64,000 bases of DNA from JADKFD01 sp050250665 (GTDB lineage: Bacteria > Pseudomonadota > Gammaproteobacteria > Xanthomonadales > SZUA-5): NCBI GenBank assembly GCA_050250665.1, contig JBFWOF010000034.1, positions 6,608 to 70,607 of the forward strand. Reading direction: 5' to 3'. Under the pieces are notes generated by a model, which worked only from the letters and a program-made list of their open reading frames with translations, was not told the origin of the DNA and did not search any database. Numbering within the stretch: position 1 is the stretch's first letter; each line of letters begins with the position of its first letter. Position numbers and translations under genes: made by a program. Of this stretch, positions 7,154 through 16,049 are shown in pieces.

Positions 7154-10100
7154 GTACCGTGGGACGCTGGCGCTGGATGCTCCTGCTGTTGAGCCTGGTT
7201 CTGGCTCTGCTGCCGGCGCGCAGCCTTGGTCAAGGTGATGACGGCCGTCAGAGCGGCGAATACCACGCGCTGCGGTATGTGTTGCAGCAGTTCGAAGTGC
7301 GCAAGGTCTCGCGCGGGAACCTGGGTTCAGTGCCGGCGCTGTACGTCACTGGCGGTCCGCTGATCTACGATCGCGGCGGCATCGTCCTGCAGGGCATGGA
7401 ATCGCAGAAGGACCAGGGAATCGACAGTATCCAGATTTCCGTCTACGGGCCCGGGGCCAGCGGCTGGGAAAACCAGCGCTTCTTCGCGGCGATCGAACGC
7501 ATGACGCAGCCGACCCAGGCACCCTGGGGCGGCACCCTGCATGCCGGGTACACCGCATTCGTGCCGGAGCCGGAGACCCGTGGTCCGTTCAGTGAGGGCG
7601 GCAATCCGGCCAGCGTGATCTGGTACTGGTCCTATCCCAGCCACCTGATCGAACTCAAGCAGTATTGGGGTGAAGCGATTGCCGAGGATGTGGCCCGGCG
7701 CCGGGTGACGCAACTGGCCGAGGCGCTGCATCTCGGATTTCTGGAGGATGGTCTCGCCGGTGCGGCGGCGCCGGTGGCCGACAATTTCCGTGCCGTCATC
7801 CGCGTCCCGCCACTGCAACCCGGCGAAGTCCTGTCACCGTCGGTGGACGTGCTCGACAGCCGTGGTCGTCCGGCCAGTGACATCCGCGGCGTGGCCTGGC
7901 TGATCAATGGCAAGTTTGCCAATTCGGTGGTCTGGGATGGCCAGCGCACCACCATCGAGGTGCAGGTCAGCGTGGCTGGCAAGGCGATCACGGAGCAGAT
8001 CGTCATTCCTGCCTATGATCCTTCCCGGCCGATGGTCCCGGCGGCGCCCGTGCCCGGGCTGGGTCAGGTCGGCCCCTTGCCGGGACCGGCAAACACGCAG
8101 CAAACCCTGGTGGGTGTGCTGGGACCGCCACTGATCGGGCTGCTGGGAAGACTCCTGTCCGGCTTGGGTGGTGGCAAGCCGCGGCCATTGCCGCCGAAAA
8201 CTCCGCCGCCGAAGCCGGCCAAAAAACGCCGCCGCACCCGCGCACAGGATGGCCCCGATTCCGACAGCGCGAAGGACGGAGCCGAAGCGGCCAAGGCGGA
8301 GGCCCCGGCCGACGGCATCAGCCGAACGCTGGCGCACCTGAGCCAGGTGGCGCAGACCACCGGCAACCAGGAACTGGCGCAGGCCGTTGCTCAGGCGCAG
8401 CAGAAGGTGATTGGCCCGGATGGGAAGCCCAATCCCGAGGCCTGGAAAGATGCGCAGAAAGACATTCGCAATGCCCTGGACAAGCTCGACAAGGACATTC
8501 CGAAACCGAACTCGGCCACCTGGGACGCCGGTGGCGCCTTGCTGGGCGCTGGCGGTGAATTACTGGTGGGCGTGGGCAAGGGCGCGGTAGGACTGGTCAA
8601 AGGCATCGGAAGTTTCTTCGGCAACGCCTGGGACGGCATCAAAGCCATCGGTGAGGCCATTCTCAATCCTCGGACCTTCGAACTGGGATTGCGCGAATCC
8701 TTGAAGGAATGGGGCGCGAAGAATCTGCAGGCGGAGAACAAGGCCATCCGCGAAGGACTGCGCGATGGTCGCTATGGGGACGCCTTGCTGGGCATAGGCC
8801 AGGCCATGCTCAAGACCGCCTGGAACCCGGTCGAGAAACTCTGGCATTTCGTCAAGACCGAGATCCTGCCCTGGGACGAACTCAATTCCTTCCGCGATCC
8901 GCACGCCTCGCTGGAAGAAAAGCTCTGGGCAGTGCCGGCAGCCGCGATCAAGATCGCCGGCATACTGGTCGGTCTGGAACAGCCCACCACCAAGCCCTCG
9001 ACCCGATGGGGCACCGCCCTGCACGATGCGGTCGACCGCCACGCGGCACGCACCCTGGCGAATGCCTCGACCGAGACTGCCCGAACCGTGGCCCAGATCG
9101 AAAAGCGCATCAGCGATCTGGAGCGCGCGGCCCAGGCCAAACCCGGCAATGCGACCGTGCAACAGCTGCTGGACCGGAGCCGCAAGGCGCTGAGCCATGC
9201 CCAGGAGTTACAGGCCAGTACCCGGCTGGCGCATGAGGCCGAGTTGCTGGCGCGCAAGGCCATGCGTGGTCAGCCGGCCTTCCAGAATTTCCAGCAGGCG
9301 CAGAAGCTGCTGAAGGACAATCCGGAGCTGGCCGCGGTCATCGACGACGCCATTCGTGCCAACAACGGCGGCACGGCCCTCTATGAACTGCGTGCCCGCG
9401 GATTGATCAGCCAGGACGCGCACGCCCTGATGACCGCGCGCAAGCTGCAGCTGCAGGATCAGGCGGTGAATCAGGCCAGTCGCCGGGTGATCGAGCAGGA
9501 GGCCCGGGCGCTGCAGGCGGCTGGGCAGCCGGTTCCGCGTCGCTTTGATACCTTCAATGCCACCCAGGGCAGTCGCTCGCGTCTCTCGGGCTCCAATATC
9601 CAGGCGGATCTGGACCAGACCGTGCTGGGTCTGAAACACGTCAGCCGCGAGGAGGCCGAGCGCATCCTGCAGCAGGAATGCAGCAATCTGGGCATGACCC
9701 AGCAGCAGCTGGACATCAACATCTACCGGCCGAGTCAGGGCCTGATGGATGCACGCGGAGCCGCGCCCAACGCCCAGATCACGCTGGAAAACATCGGGCA
9801 GAGCACCGGCACGGCCGGCCACCATCCAGTTTACGTGGGCAAGGATGGCACCATTCGCGTCGGCGACCACGTCGCCACCGCGCAGGGCCGCGAGGGCGTG
9901 CTGGCCGGCCGCCGCAACATGCAGCCGCCACCGGGCATGACCCAGGAACAGTGGTTGAACGAGGGCGTCTGGGAAGGTCACCAGGGTGGTGCCGTGCAGA
10001 TACCGGCTGAACAGTGGCCACAGGTGCGCGCAACTCAGGTCGAGGGCATTACCCATGCCTTTGAACGTGGCGATCTGAACCAGATGGTCAAGTACGCCAA

Positions 10101-10260
10101 TCGCGGGCGGACTGTCGGGCTGGGCATGGACGAAGCCACCTCCCGCATCGTGCGCGCCGTCGCTGGTCAGAAGGACCCGGCCATCGCCGCGCGCATGCTG
10201 CGCGAGGCTGGCATCCACTCGCCAGCCGATCTGATGCAGCGTCTGGGCTTGAAGCATTGA
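7150..10260 (+). CDS. Large exported or membrane-anchored protein of unknown function, toxin-like layout
   Basis: A protein of 1036 aa from a GTG at 7150. A signal peptide or anchor covers residues 1-28 (WRWMLLLLSLVLALLPARSL). Residues 29-310 look like a globular extracytoplasmic region. A hydrophobic stretch near 319-341 is followed at once by a Pro/Lys/Arg-rich linker (PPKPAKKRRRTR), which fits a membrane helix with a cytoplasmic far side. Residues 460-508 are Gly-rich and amphipathic (GAVGLVKGIGSFFGNAWDG), like the region before the toxin domain in polymorphic toxins. Residues 635-800 are helical and coiled-coil-like. The C-terminal 170 residues form a distinct domain containing GHHPVYVGKDGTIRVGDH. 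The toxin comparison is only architectural. It is the largest product of the operon. Confidence 0.78.
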   Translation: MSTVGRWRWMLLLLSLVLALLPARSLGQGDDGRQSGEYHALRYVLQQFEVRKVSRGNLGSVPALYVTGGPLIYDRGGIVLQGMESQKDQGIDSIQISVYGPGASGWENQRFFAAIERMTQPTQAPWGGTLHAGYTAFVPEPETRGPFSEGGNPASVIWYWSYPSHLIELKQYWGEAIAEDVARRRVTQLAEALHLGFLEDGLAGAAAPVADNFRAVIRVPPLQPGEVLSPSVDVLDSRGRPASDIRGVAWLINGKFANSVVWDGQRTTIEVQVSVAGKAITEQIVIPAYDPSRPMVPAAPVPGLGQVGPLPGPANTQQTLVGVLGPPLIGLLGRLLSGLGGGKPRPLPPKTPPPKPAKKRRRTRAQDGPDSDSAKDGAEAAKAEAPADGISRTLAHLSQVAQTTGNQELAQAVAQAQQKVIGPDGKPNPEAWKDAQKDIRNALDKLDKDIPKPNSATWDAGGALLGAGGELLVGVGKGAVGLVKGIGSFFGNAWDGIKAIGEAILNPRTFELGLRESLKEWGAKNLQAENKAIREGLRDGRYGDALLGIGQAMLKTAWNPVEKLWHFVKTEILPWDELNSFRDPHASLEEKLWAVPAAAIKIAGILVGLEQPTTKPSTRWGTALHDAVDRHAARTLANASTETARTVAQIEKRISDLERAAQAKPGNATVQQLLDRSRKALSHAQELQASTRLAHEAELLARKAMRGQPAFQNFQQAQKLLKDNPELAAVIDDAIRANNGGTALYELRARGLISQDAHALMTARKLQLQDQAVNQASRRVIEQEARALQAAGQPVPRRFDTFNATQGSRSRLSGSNIQADLDQTVLGLKHVSREEAERILQQECSNLGMTQQQLDINIYRPSQGLMDARGAAPNAQITLENIGQSTGTAGHHPVYVGKDGTIRVGDHVATAQGREGVLAGRRNMQPPPGMTQEQWLNEGVWEGHQGGAVQIPAEQWPQVRATQVEGITHAFERGDLNQMVKYANRGRTVGLGMDEATSRIVRAVAGQKDPAIAARMLREAGIHSPADLMQRLGLKH

Positions 10261-10276
10261 TGACGAGGGGACAGCG

Positions 10277-11458
10277 ATGAGCGTGAGCACGAAGGCGGAG
10301 ATCGGGCACAAGGTCCTTTCGCGGCAGGCCTTGAAGGCACTGGCCGAGCTCGGCGATCTGAGCTGTGGTCCCTTGTCGCCACTGGCGCGGGTGTCGGCGC
10401 CGGCCGGGTCTGCCGACCGCGACGGACTGATCGCCGCGCTCGAACGGATGGATGGCGCCTGGGAGTCCTTGATGCCGGCGCTGCTGGATCCGGGGCTCAG
10501 CCTGGGTGTGATCGTCGCCGATCGCGACGACCAGCGGCTGGGGCAGTATCTGTGGATCGACCCGGCAGGGCTCGGACCCGGATTCCAGGTGTCGATCGCG
10601 CCTGAGGAAATCGTGCTCCAGGGCCCGCTGAGCCTGGAAGATGTGGAACTCTCGCTGCTCGAAGCGCTGGCTCCGGGTGGTGTCGCCGAGATTCCGCCGG
10701 AACGCTACACCCTGAGCGCGGATCAGTTCTGGGTGCTGCTGGCGGTCATCGATGCCCTGGGCACCGCTGCCGCCCTGCGCCAGGCGGCGCGCGTCAGCGG
10801 ACCGCCGCCCGGGCTGAAGATGGCCGACATTCTCGACAGCTGGACAGCGGGCATCAAGCAGTCCAACCCGGGCTGGGCGGTGTCGCTGCTCAGACTGCTG
10901 TCTCCCGAACAGGTGCCGGCCGATTTCCACACCAAGCTGGACCGGGTGCTGTCCGAACTTGAAGCGGCGGGTCTGCTCAGCCGCCTGACCGGCAACACCG
11001 GCGCCCCCGGCGATCAGATGATCCTGTTGCGCGAGGGTCTGCAGCTGCTCTGCCGCGGACTGTCCGCCGGTGGCATCGGATTTGGCTTCGTGCGCTCCGA
11101 ACTGGTGGCATCGAATCAGGTTGAAGTCACGACGGTCGCCGGCTGGCGCACAGCCGGTGGTTTCGTCCTCGCCGACGTCAGTGCGCTGGCCGGGAATCGC
11201 GTGTCCCTGTTGCTGATCGGCCCGGCCTATCTGGCGCAGCTGATTGGCGACCTGCTGGGCACTCGCACAGCTGCGCAGACCGACATCCCCGGAGATCCAG
11301 CGATCGGCACTGCCGACCTGATTGAGCGTCTGCGCGGAGCCAGACCGACGGGAGCGCGACGCAGGAAGTCGACCCGGACTGACGCATGCCCGGCCTGCGG
11401 CGCTCCCACCAGCCCAGGTGCCCGCTTCTGTGGCCAGTGCGGCAAGCCTCTGGCTTGA
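10277..11458 (+). CDS. Soluble protein with C-terminal zinc ribbon, last gene of the operon
   Basis: A protein of 393 aa with GAGGGGA upstream of the ATG, 16 bp after the previous stop. There is no signal peptide or membrane helix, so it should be cytoplasmic. Residues 1-340 form a mixed alpha/beta region; a helical stretch near 215-245 (LDRVLSELEAAGLLSRL) could be a winged-helix-like element. The last 25 residues carry CPACGAPTSPGARFCGQCGKPL, a zinc ribbon almost identical in layout to that of the protein encoded at 5471-6118. Basic residues (ARRRKSTR) precede the ribbon. Its role, perhaps docking to the membrane components through the paired ribbon, is inference. Confidence 0.8.
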   Translation: MSVSTKAEIGHKVLSRQALKALAELGDLSCGPLSPLARVSAPAGSADRDGLIAALERMDGAWESLMPALLDPGLSLGVIVADRDDQRLGQYLWIDPAGLGPGFQVSIAPEEIVLQGPLSLEDVELSLLEALAPGGVAEIPPERYTLSADQFWVLLAVIDALGTAAALRQAARVSGPPPGLKMADILDSWTAGIKQSNPGWAVSLLRLLSPEQVPADFHTKLDRVLSELEAAGLLSRLTGNTGAPGDQMILLREGLQLLCRGLSAGGIGFGFVRSELVASNQVEVTTVAGWRTAGGFVLADVSALAGNRVSLLLIGPAYLAQLIGDLLGTRTAAQTDIPGDPAIGTADLIERLRGARPTGARRRKSTRTDACPACGAPTSPGARFCGQCGKPLA

Positions 11459-11515
11459 ACGCAGGCATCGGCCCAGGCCGCTCTGGATCCTTTCCAATTC
11501 CAGGGCATGCGCTCT

Positions 11516-11586
11516 TGTAGGTCCAGACTTGTCTGGACGCTCCCGCGTGACCGGACTCAAAGCGTCCAGAAAAGTCCGGACCTGCA
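11516..11586. repeat. Inverted repeat, family B (copy 2)
   Basis: This copy has the layout of 2164-2223: left arm ccagacttgtctggacgct and right arm agcgtccagaaaagtccgg, with mismatches in the outer part. It sits between the convergent genes ending at 11458 and 11626, where it may act as a transcription terminator. Confidence 0.82.
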
Positions 11587-11625
11587 GATGCGGCGCCCTT
11601 TTGCGATTCACCTGCAGCTTGCGGC

Positions 11626-13068
11626 TCAATTCCCCTCGAAGCCGCTCTGGAACAAGGCTCCGGCGCTGCCGAGGCTGCCATCGGGATTGATGTTCTGGGC
11701 GTGGATGTCGCCGCCGCCGCTGGCGCTGGCGGTCCAGGCGTAGGCGGCGTAGCCGCTGCTGCTGATGGCGCCGGTGAGTCGCGCAACGCTGTTGGGCTCG
11801 GTGCTGAGATCAACGATGGACCCGGTCCAGACGAAATTGCCGTCGCTGCCGATACGGGCGGCACGGATGGTCTGTGGATTGGGCGCCGAACCGCTGGCCC
11901 AGGCGGCATAGACGCCACCGGCTGCCGGCAGGGCGGTCATCTGCGTCTGGTCGGTGCCAGCCAGGGGCACCAGAACCTTGCCGCCAGCGCCCCATTGCCG
12001 AGCGCCGCTGGCGTCGATGCGCTGGGCGTAGACGCCGATCTGGCTCTGCGTGGCGATATCGGTCTCGCGCCACAAAGCGTAGATGTCGCCACTGACCGGA
12101 TCGTAGGCGCCGCTGGGCGAGACGTGCGATTGGGCGGCGTTGGTCGAAGCCTCGATGCCGTTCTGGGCGAAGGCAGCAACCCCGGAAGCGTCGATGTGCT
12201 GTACGCGGACGCTGCCGGCGCTGACGCCGACGATGTACCAGACAAAGACCGCGCCGCCGACGCCATCGCTCAGGAATGGCGGGAAGTAGCCGAACTGCAG
12301 CGCGCCACCGCTGCCATCGAAGACCTTCACGTGTCCCGCATTCCACAGGCTGGCGCCGTTCGCGGAAGCCAGCTTCTGCGCCCAGTACTGGCGGCTCTGG
12401 GCCGACAGCTGAGCGGACCAGGCGGCAATGACGTTGCCGGCATTGTCGCCACGCAGATCGGCGAGGAAAAAGAAGCCCATCGGTGGCGCGATGGACACAC
12501 CGCTGCCCGACCACAGCGGCGCACCGGCAGCGCTCAGCTTCTGCACGCGGATGGCGCCGGTGCTGTCGGACCAGGCCACCGCGGCGTTGCCGTCGCTGGT
12601 ACCGGTGATCTTGGGCGCGTTGGCATCGCTGGCGTCGGCCGACACGAACACACCGGGACTGCCCCACTGCGCGGTTCCGTTCGGCGCGACCTTCTGCGCC
12701 AGGATCTGGGCCACACCACCACTATCGCGATAGCGGAAGGCCAGCAGTGCGTTGCCGGCGCTGTCGATGCTGAGGCCGTAGTCCTGGGTCGAGCTGAAAT
12801 CGCGGGTCGCCACCAGCACCCCGTTGTGGGCCCATTGCTCGTTGCCGGCGGCATCCAGGCGCTGCAGGCGCACGCCATAGCCGCTGCTGCTGTCGAACCA
12901 GCTCAGATAGAAACCGCCGTCGCCGGTGGCGACCATCCTGGTCTGCACCTGTTCGCCGCTGTTGTCGGCGATCACCAGATTGCTGGCTGGGTTGCCGGAC
13001 CAGAGCGCGAGCGTCGGCGTGGTGGCCAGGAGCAGCAGCAAGGCGAGGGCGTGACGTGGCGACAGCAT
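11626..13068 (-). CDS. Secreted repeat (beta-propeller-like) protein with F-x-x-GFE tail
   Basis: A protein of 480 aa. The ATG at 13068 follows AGGAG seven bases away and opens a signal peptide (MLSPRHALALLLLLATTPTLA). The body consists of repeats of roughly 50-60 residues with phrases such as RLDAAGNEQWAHNGVLVA, RIDASGARQWGAGGKVLV and IGSDGNFVW, the pattern of propeller blades. The C-terminus GALFQSGFEGN carries the tail shared with six other coding sequences in this window. It is probably exported to the periplasm or surface; no enzyme motif is seen. Confidence 0.85.
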   Translation of the reverse strand: MLSPRHALALLLLLATTPTLALWSGNPASNLVIADNSGEQVQTRMVATGDGGFYLSWFDSSSGYGVRLQRLDAAGNEQWAHNGVLVATRDFSSTQDYGLSIDSAGNALLAFRYRDSGGVAQILAQKVAPNGTAQWGSPGVFVSADASDANAPKITGTSDGNAAVAWSDSTGAIRVQKLSAAGAPLWSGSGVSIAPPMGFFFLADLRGDNAGNVIAAWSAQLSAQSRQYWAQKLASANGASLWNAGHVKVFDGSGGALQFGYFPPFLSDGVGGAVFVWYIVGVSAGSVRVQHIDASGVAAFAQNGIEASTNAAQSHVSPSGAYDPVSGDIYALWRETDIATQSQIGVYAQRIDASGARQWGAGGKVLVPLAGTDQTQMTALPAAGGVYAAWASGSAPNPQTIRAARIGSDGNFVWTGSIVDLSTEPNSVARLTGAISSSGYAAYAWTASASGGGDIHAQNINPDGSLGSAGALFQSGFEGN

Positions 13069-13275
13069 GGCAAGCTCCTGCGAAAGGTGGTCTGCAATCG
13101 GCCAGTGGCACCGATCCGTTGCCGACATTGACCGAACACCATACTCCGCGCAGCGCGCTTGCCATCCGATCAAGCGTAGCGGACTGTCACGGCCGCAAGG
13201 CTGGCTGCTCCCGCTCGTCGCCAAGCAGCGCGACTCGGTCTATGTTCGGTCGACCGACGACTGGCGTGCCCAACC

Positions 13276-14442
13276 ATGACTGCCACCTGGCTGTCCGACC
13301 CGATGTACGTGCTGGCGATGCTGCTGCTGGTGGCCGCGGGTGCCGAGGCGCTGGCGCACACGCGCTTGGGCCGGCCGCTCGGCGGAGCGCTGCTGGCGAT
13401 CGCGCTGGCGGCAGTACTGGCCAACCTCGGCGTCATTCCCACGGCCTCCAATGCGCCGCCGATGTACGAGCAGATCCTGGCGGTGGGGGCTTCGATATCG
13501 ATCTTCCTGATGCTGCTGGATGTGCATCTGGCGGCCTTGAAGCGCGCTGGGGCGACCATGCTGATTGCCTTCGCCATCGGTGCGCTGGGCACCGTGCTCG
13601 GCGTGCTGCTGGCCTTTTACCTGACCGGTGCCCGCGGATGGCTGGGTGAATTCGCGGCGCCGATGAGCGGCATGTATGTCGCCACCTACATCGGCGGTTC
13701 GGCCAATTTCAATGCCCTGGCCCTGCACTACGGCGTGGTCAACGAAGGTGTGCTCTATGCCGGCGCCAATGCCGTCGACAATGTCGCCACCAGCCTGTGG
13801 CTGATCGCACTATTGTCGTTGCCGCGGCTGGTACACCGCTGGATGGGCTCACGGCCCTTGAGCGCCGATCAGCTGGAGCCGGAAGCAGGCGCGGTCGCTG
13901 CGCCGCGCCCGCTCACCCTCGGTAGTCTGGCGGCCTTGCTGGCGATGGCCTTCCTCGCCTACTGGCTGTCCGGCCTCATCGCAGCAGCACTGGCAGGCGT
14001 TGGTTGGTCGGTGCCGACGGTACTGATCCTGACCTCGATGGCGCTGCTGGCGGCGCAGCTGCCACTGGTGCAGCAACTGGGCGGTGCGCAGCTGCTTGGC
14101 ACCTACGGCGCCTACCTGTTTCTCGCGGTCATCGGTGCCTATTGCGATCTGGCGTCGCTGATCGAACTGGGCCGCATCGGTGGTTTGCTGATGCTGTTCG
14201 TCGGCATTGCCGTGCTGGCGCATGGACTGGTGGTTTTCGGTGGCGGCGCCTTGCTCCGCTTCAGCCCGGAAGTGATGGCGGTGGCCTCGTCGGCCAATAT
14301 CGGCGGCGCCGCAACGGCATTGCCCATCTCCAACGGCCTCGGCCGCCCGGATCTGCTGCTACCCGGCATCCTGGTCGGCAGTCTGGGCAGCGCCCTGGGC
14401 AGCTATCTGGGCTTTGCCATGGTCTGGCTGCTGGCGGGCTGA
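13276..14442 (+). CDS. DUF819 family membrane protein
   Basis: A protein of 388 aa with ten or more predicted helices. DUF819 (YjcL-like) features include the early segment PTASNAPPMYEQILAVGASI, the loop GMYVATYIGGSANFNALALHYG and the inverted-half motif VASSANIGGAATALPISNGLG, suggesting two homologous halves as in transporters. Substrate unknown. It is transcribed away from the secreted-protein gene at 11626-13068, with a 207-bp gap that should contain both promoters. Confidence 0.88.
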   Translation: MTATWLSDPMYVLAMLLLVAAGAEALAHTRLGRPLGGALLAIALAAVLANLGVIPTASNAPPMYEQILAVGASISIFLMLLDVHLAALKRAGATMLIAFAIGALGTVLGVLLAFYLTGARGWLGEFAAPMSGMYVATYIGGSANFNALALHYGVVNEGVLYAGANAVDNVATSLWLIALLSLPRLVHRWMGSRPLSADQLEPEAGAVAAPRPLTLGSLAALLAMAFLAYWLSGLIAAALAGVGWSVPTVLILTSMALLAAQLPLVQQLGGAQLLGTYGAYLFLAVIGAYCDLASLIELGRIGGLLMLFVGIAVLAHGLVVFGGGALLRFSPEVMAVASSANIGGAATALPISNGLGRPDLLLPGILVGSLGSALGSYLGFAMVWLLAG

Positions 14443-14777
14443 GGGACCCATGGCTATCCGGGCAGCGTGTAGGTTGGGCAAAGGCCGCAGGCCGTGCCCA
14501 ACGGTCGTGGCTGCGGGCCACTCGCCATCATGAAAGTCGCTGGTGCCATGTCCGTTGCATAGGTTTTCTTGCCCAACCCCTCCCCAGCCCGTCCGGCCCG
14601 GCGGCAAGCCGCCGCGCGTTCGCTGGCGCGGCCGGCATGCCGGCCAAACGCGCCAGGCTCACCCCCGAACATCGGGGAGGGAGCGACAGCACTCGCCTGA
14701 ACGACTTTCACGGCAACCTACCCAGAACCAACAGTATCGGCGCTGGCTCCGCGGCTTCAGCCGGGCTTGTGCCAGGC
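14443..14777. other. 335-bp gap with a REP-like palindrome
   Basis: No gene is seen. A palindrome gtaggttgggcaaaggccgc.. (14469-14502) belongs to family G, whose other copy is the perfect hairpin at 44910-44990. GC-rich sequence near 14590-14660 has several short inverted repeats (such as gccggcatgccggc). It lies between convergent genes. Confidence 0.7.
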
Positions 14778-15374
14778 TCAGTACGAGAGCCGGTCAAACT
14801 CGCGGATGTTCTCCAGCAAGCGATACACGTTGTGCTCGACCTCCGGCCGCGAACGGGCAGTGGACAGCTTGCGCATGCTGTTGACGATGGCGATCCACCA
14901 GCGCATGTGACTGGCACTGAGCTGGGCTGCAACCGGCACCAGATCGCGCGCCAGTGCCAGTGTTTCCATGCTCTCCTGCTTCAGCGCCAGCATGTTCGGC
15001 AGATCGATCTGCACCAGTTGCATCTCGCGCATGAAGCGGGGAACGATGCCGATATCGCGTTCCAGCTGACCTGGGGCTGTGGGTTCGGCATTGGGCGGCA
15101 GGAAGGCGATGTCCAGATTCGAGAGGATGCCGCGCAGCGAGCCGCGCAGGCTTTGCCACAGTTCCTTGCGACGCGCCCGCTCGCGTGAATCCTGGATCAG
15201 GGTCAGCAGCCCCACCAGGAAGAAGCCCTCGATGCAGAAGCCGATCAGCTCGGGCAGCAGGTTGTCGTGAAACGGCCCCTCCTGTCCGGGCGTGAAGAAC
15301 AGCAGCAGCAGGCAGACTCCGCCGATGCCGAAGATCGCCATCGGCGCAATCAGCATCGCCCGACCGCTACGCAT
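14778..15374 (-). CDS. Hypothetical membrane protein
   Basis: A protein of 198 aa from the ATG at 15374, which shares one base with the upstream stop (a GTG one codon earlier is also possible). Two hydrophobic helices near residues 5-28 and 40-60 are followed by an Arg-rich segment (DSRERARRKELW) and a mostly helical soluble domain with the phrase ASHMRWWIAIVNSMRKL. The second helix ends in many positive charges, so the C-terminal domain should be cytoplasmic. No family is recognised. It forms a two-gene unit with 15374-15931. Confidence 0.75.
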   Translation of the reverse strand: MRSGRAMLIAPMAIFGIGGVCLLLLFFTPGQEGPFHDNLLPELIGFCIEGFFLVGLLTLIQDSRERARRKELWQSLRGSLRGILSNLDIAFLPPNAEPTAPGQLERDIGIVPRFMREMQLVQIDLPNMLALKQESMETLALARDLVPVAAQLSASHMRWWIAIVNSMRKLSTARSRPEVEHNVYRLLENIREFDRLSY

Positions 15375-15931
15375 CACGCGTCAGTGCTCCGGTCGCTGGC
15401 CAGCGCCTCGATGACCCGGGCGATCTTGCGCGCCTCCTGCTCGGTCAGATCCAGCGGAAGATTCTGCACAAACACGCTGGTTCCTTCGCGCAGCGGAATC
15501 GACACGATGCCGGGTGCCCAGTCACTGGTGGCCAGCAGGGTATCCTCCAGCGCGCGCATTTCCTGTAACCGCTCCTGCGACGTGCCGTCACCGCGGGCGC
15601 TGCGCTTGACCCGGTCTCCGCCCACCGAGGCATAGGACTTCGGGTTCTGCACCCAGGCCAGATAGTCGACCAGGGTGGCTTTCAGCCGCTTGTTGTAGAG
15701 GTCCAGCACTTCGGGCCTGACACTGCTGTCGCCGATCTTGTGCAAACGCCCGCAGAGTTCGTCGACGTCTATCAGCCGCAGATCATTGCGCTCGACCACC
15801 GTCAGTTCGTCCTGCACCTGCTCCAGGGCCTGCCCGCGGCTCTTGGCCACGGCCGGATTAAGCAGCCCGGCCACCGGCGCCTGGCGCAGGAACTCGTGCA
15901 AGCGATCGAGGGTGTAGGGGTTGTCCGACAT
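15374..15931 (-). CDS. Hypothetical soluble protein, coupled to the membrane protein downstream
   Basis: A protein of 185 aa; the ATG at 15931 has AGGA nine bases upstream. It has no signal peptide or membrane segment and is highly charged and helical. Recognisable only by its own features: the N-terminus SDNPYTLDRLHEFLRQAPVA and a C-terminal segment LDLTEQEARKIARVIEALA. Its stop overlaps the start of the downstream membrane protein, suggesting that the two act together. Function unknown. Confidence 0.75.
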   Translation of the reverse strand: MSDNPYTLDRLHEFLRQAPVAGLLNPAVAKSRGQALEQVQDELTVVERNDLRLIDVDELCGRLHKIGDSSVRPEVLDLYNKRLKATLVDYLAWVQNPKSYASVGGDRVKRSARGDGTSQERLQEMRALEDTLLATSDWAPGIVSIPLREGTSVFVQNLPLDLTEQEARKIARVIEALASDRSTDA

Positions 15932-16049
15932 CGTATTTGTCCTGAGGCGTCAATTCGCCGGCCGCGCACGAAAACCGTCGTGGCCGAACGATTATGGCCG
16001 GTTTGCTGCGCGAAGTGCCGGGCAAGCGCCGCGCTACGCGGGCGATGTG

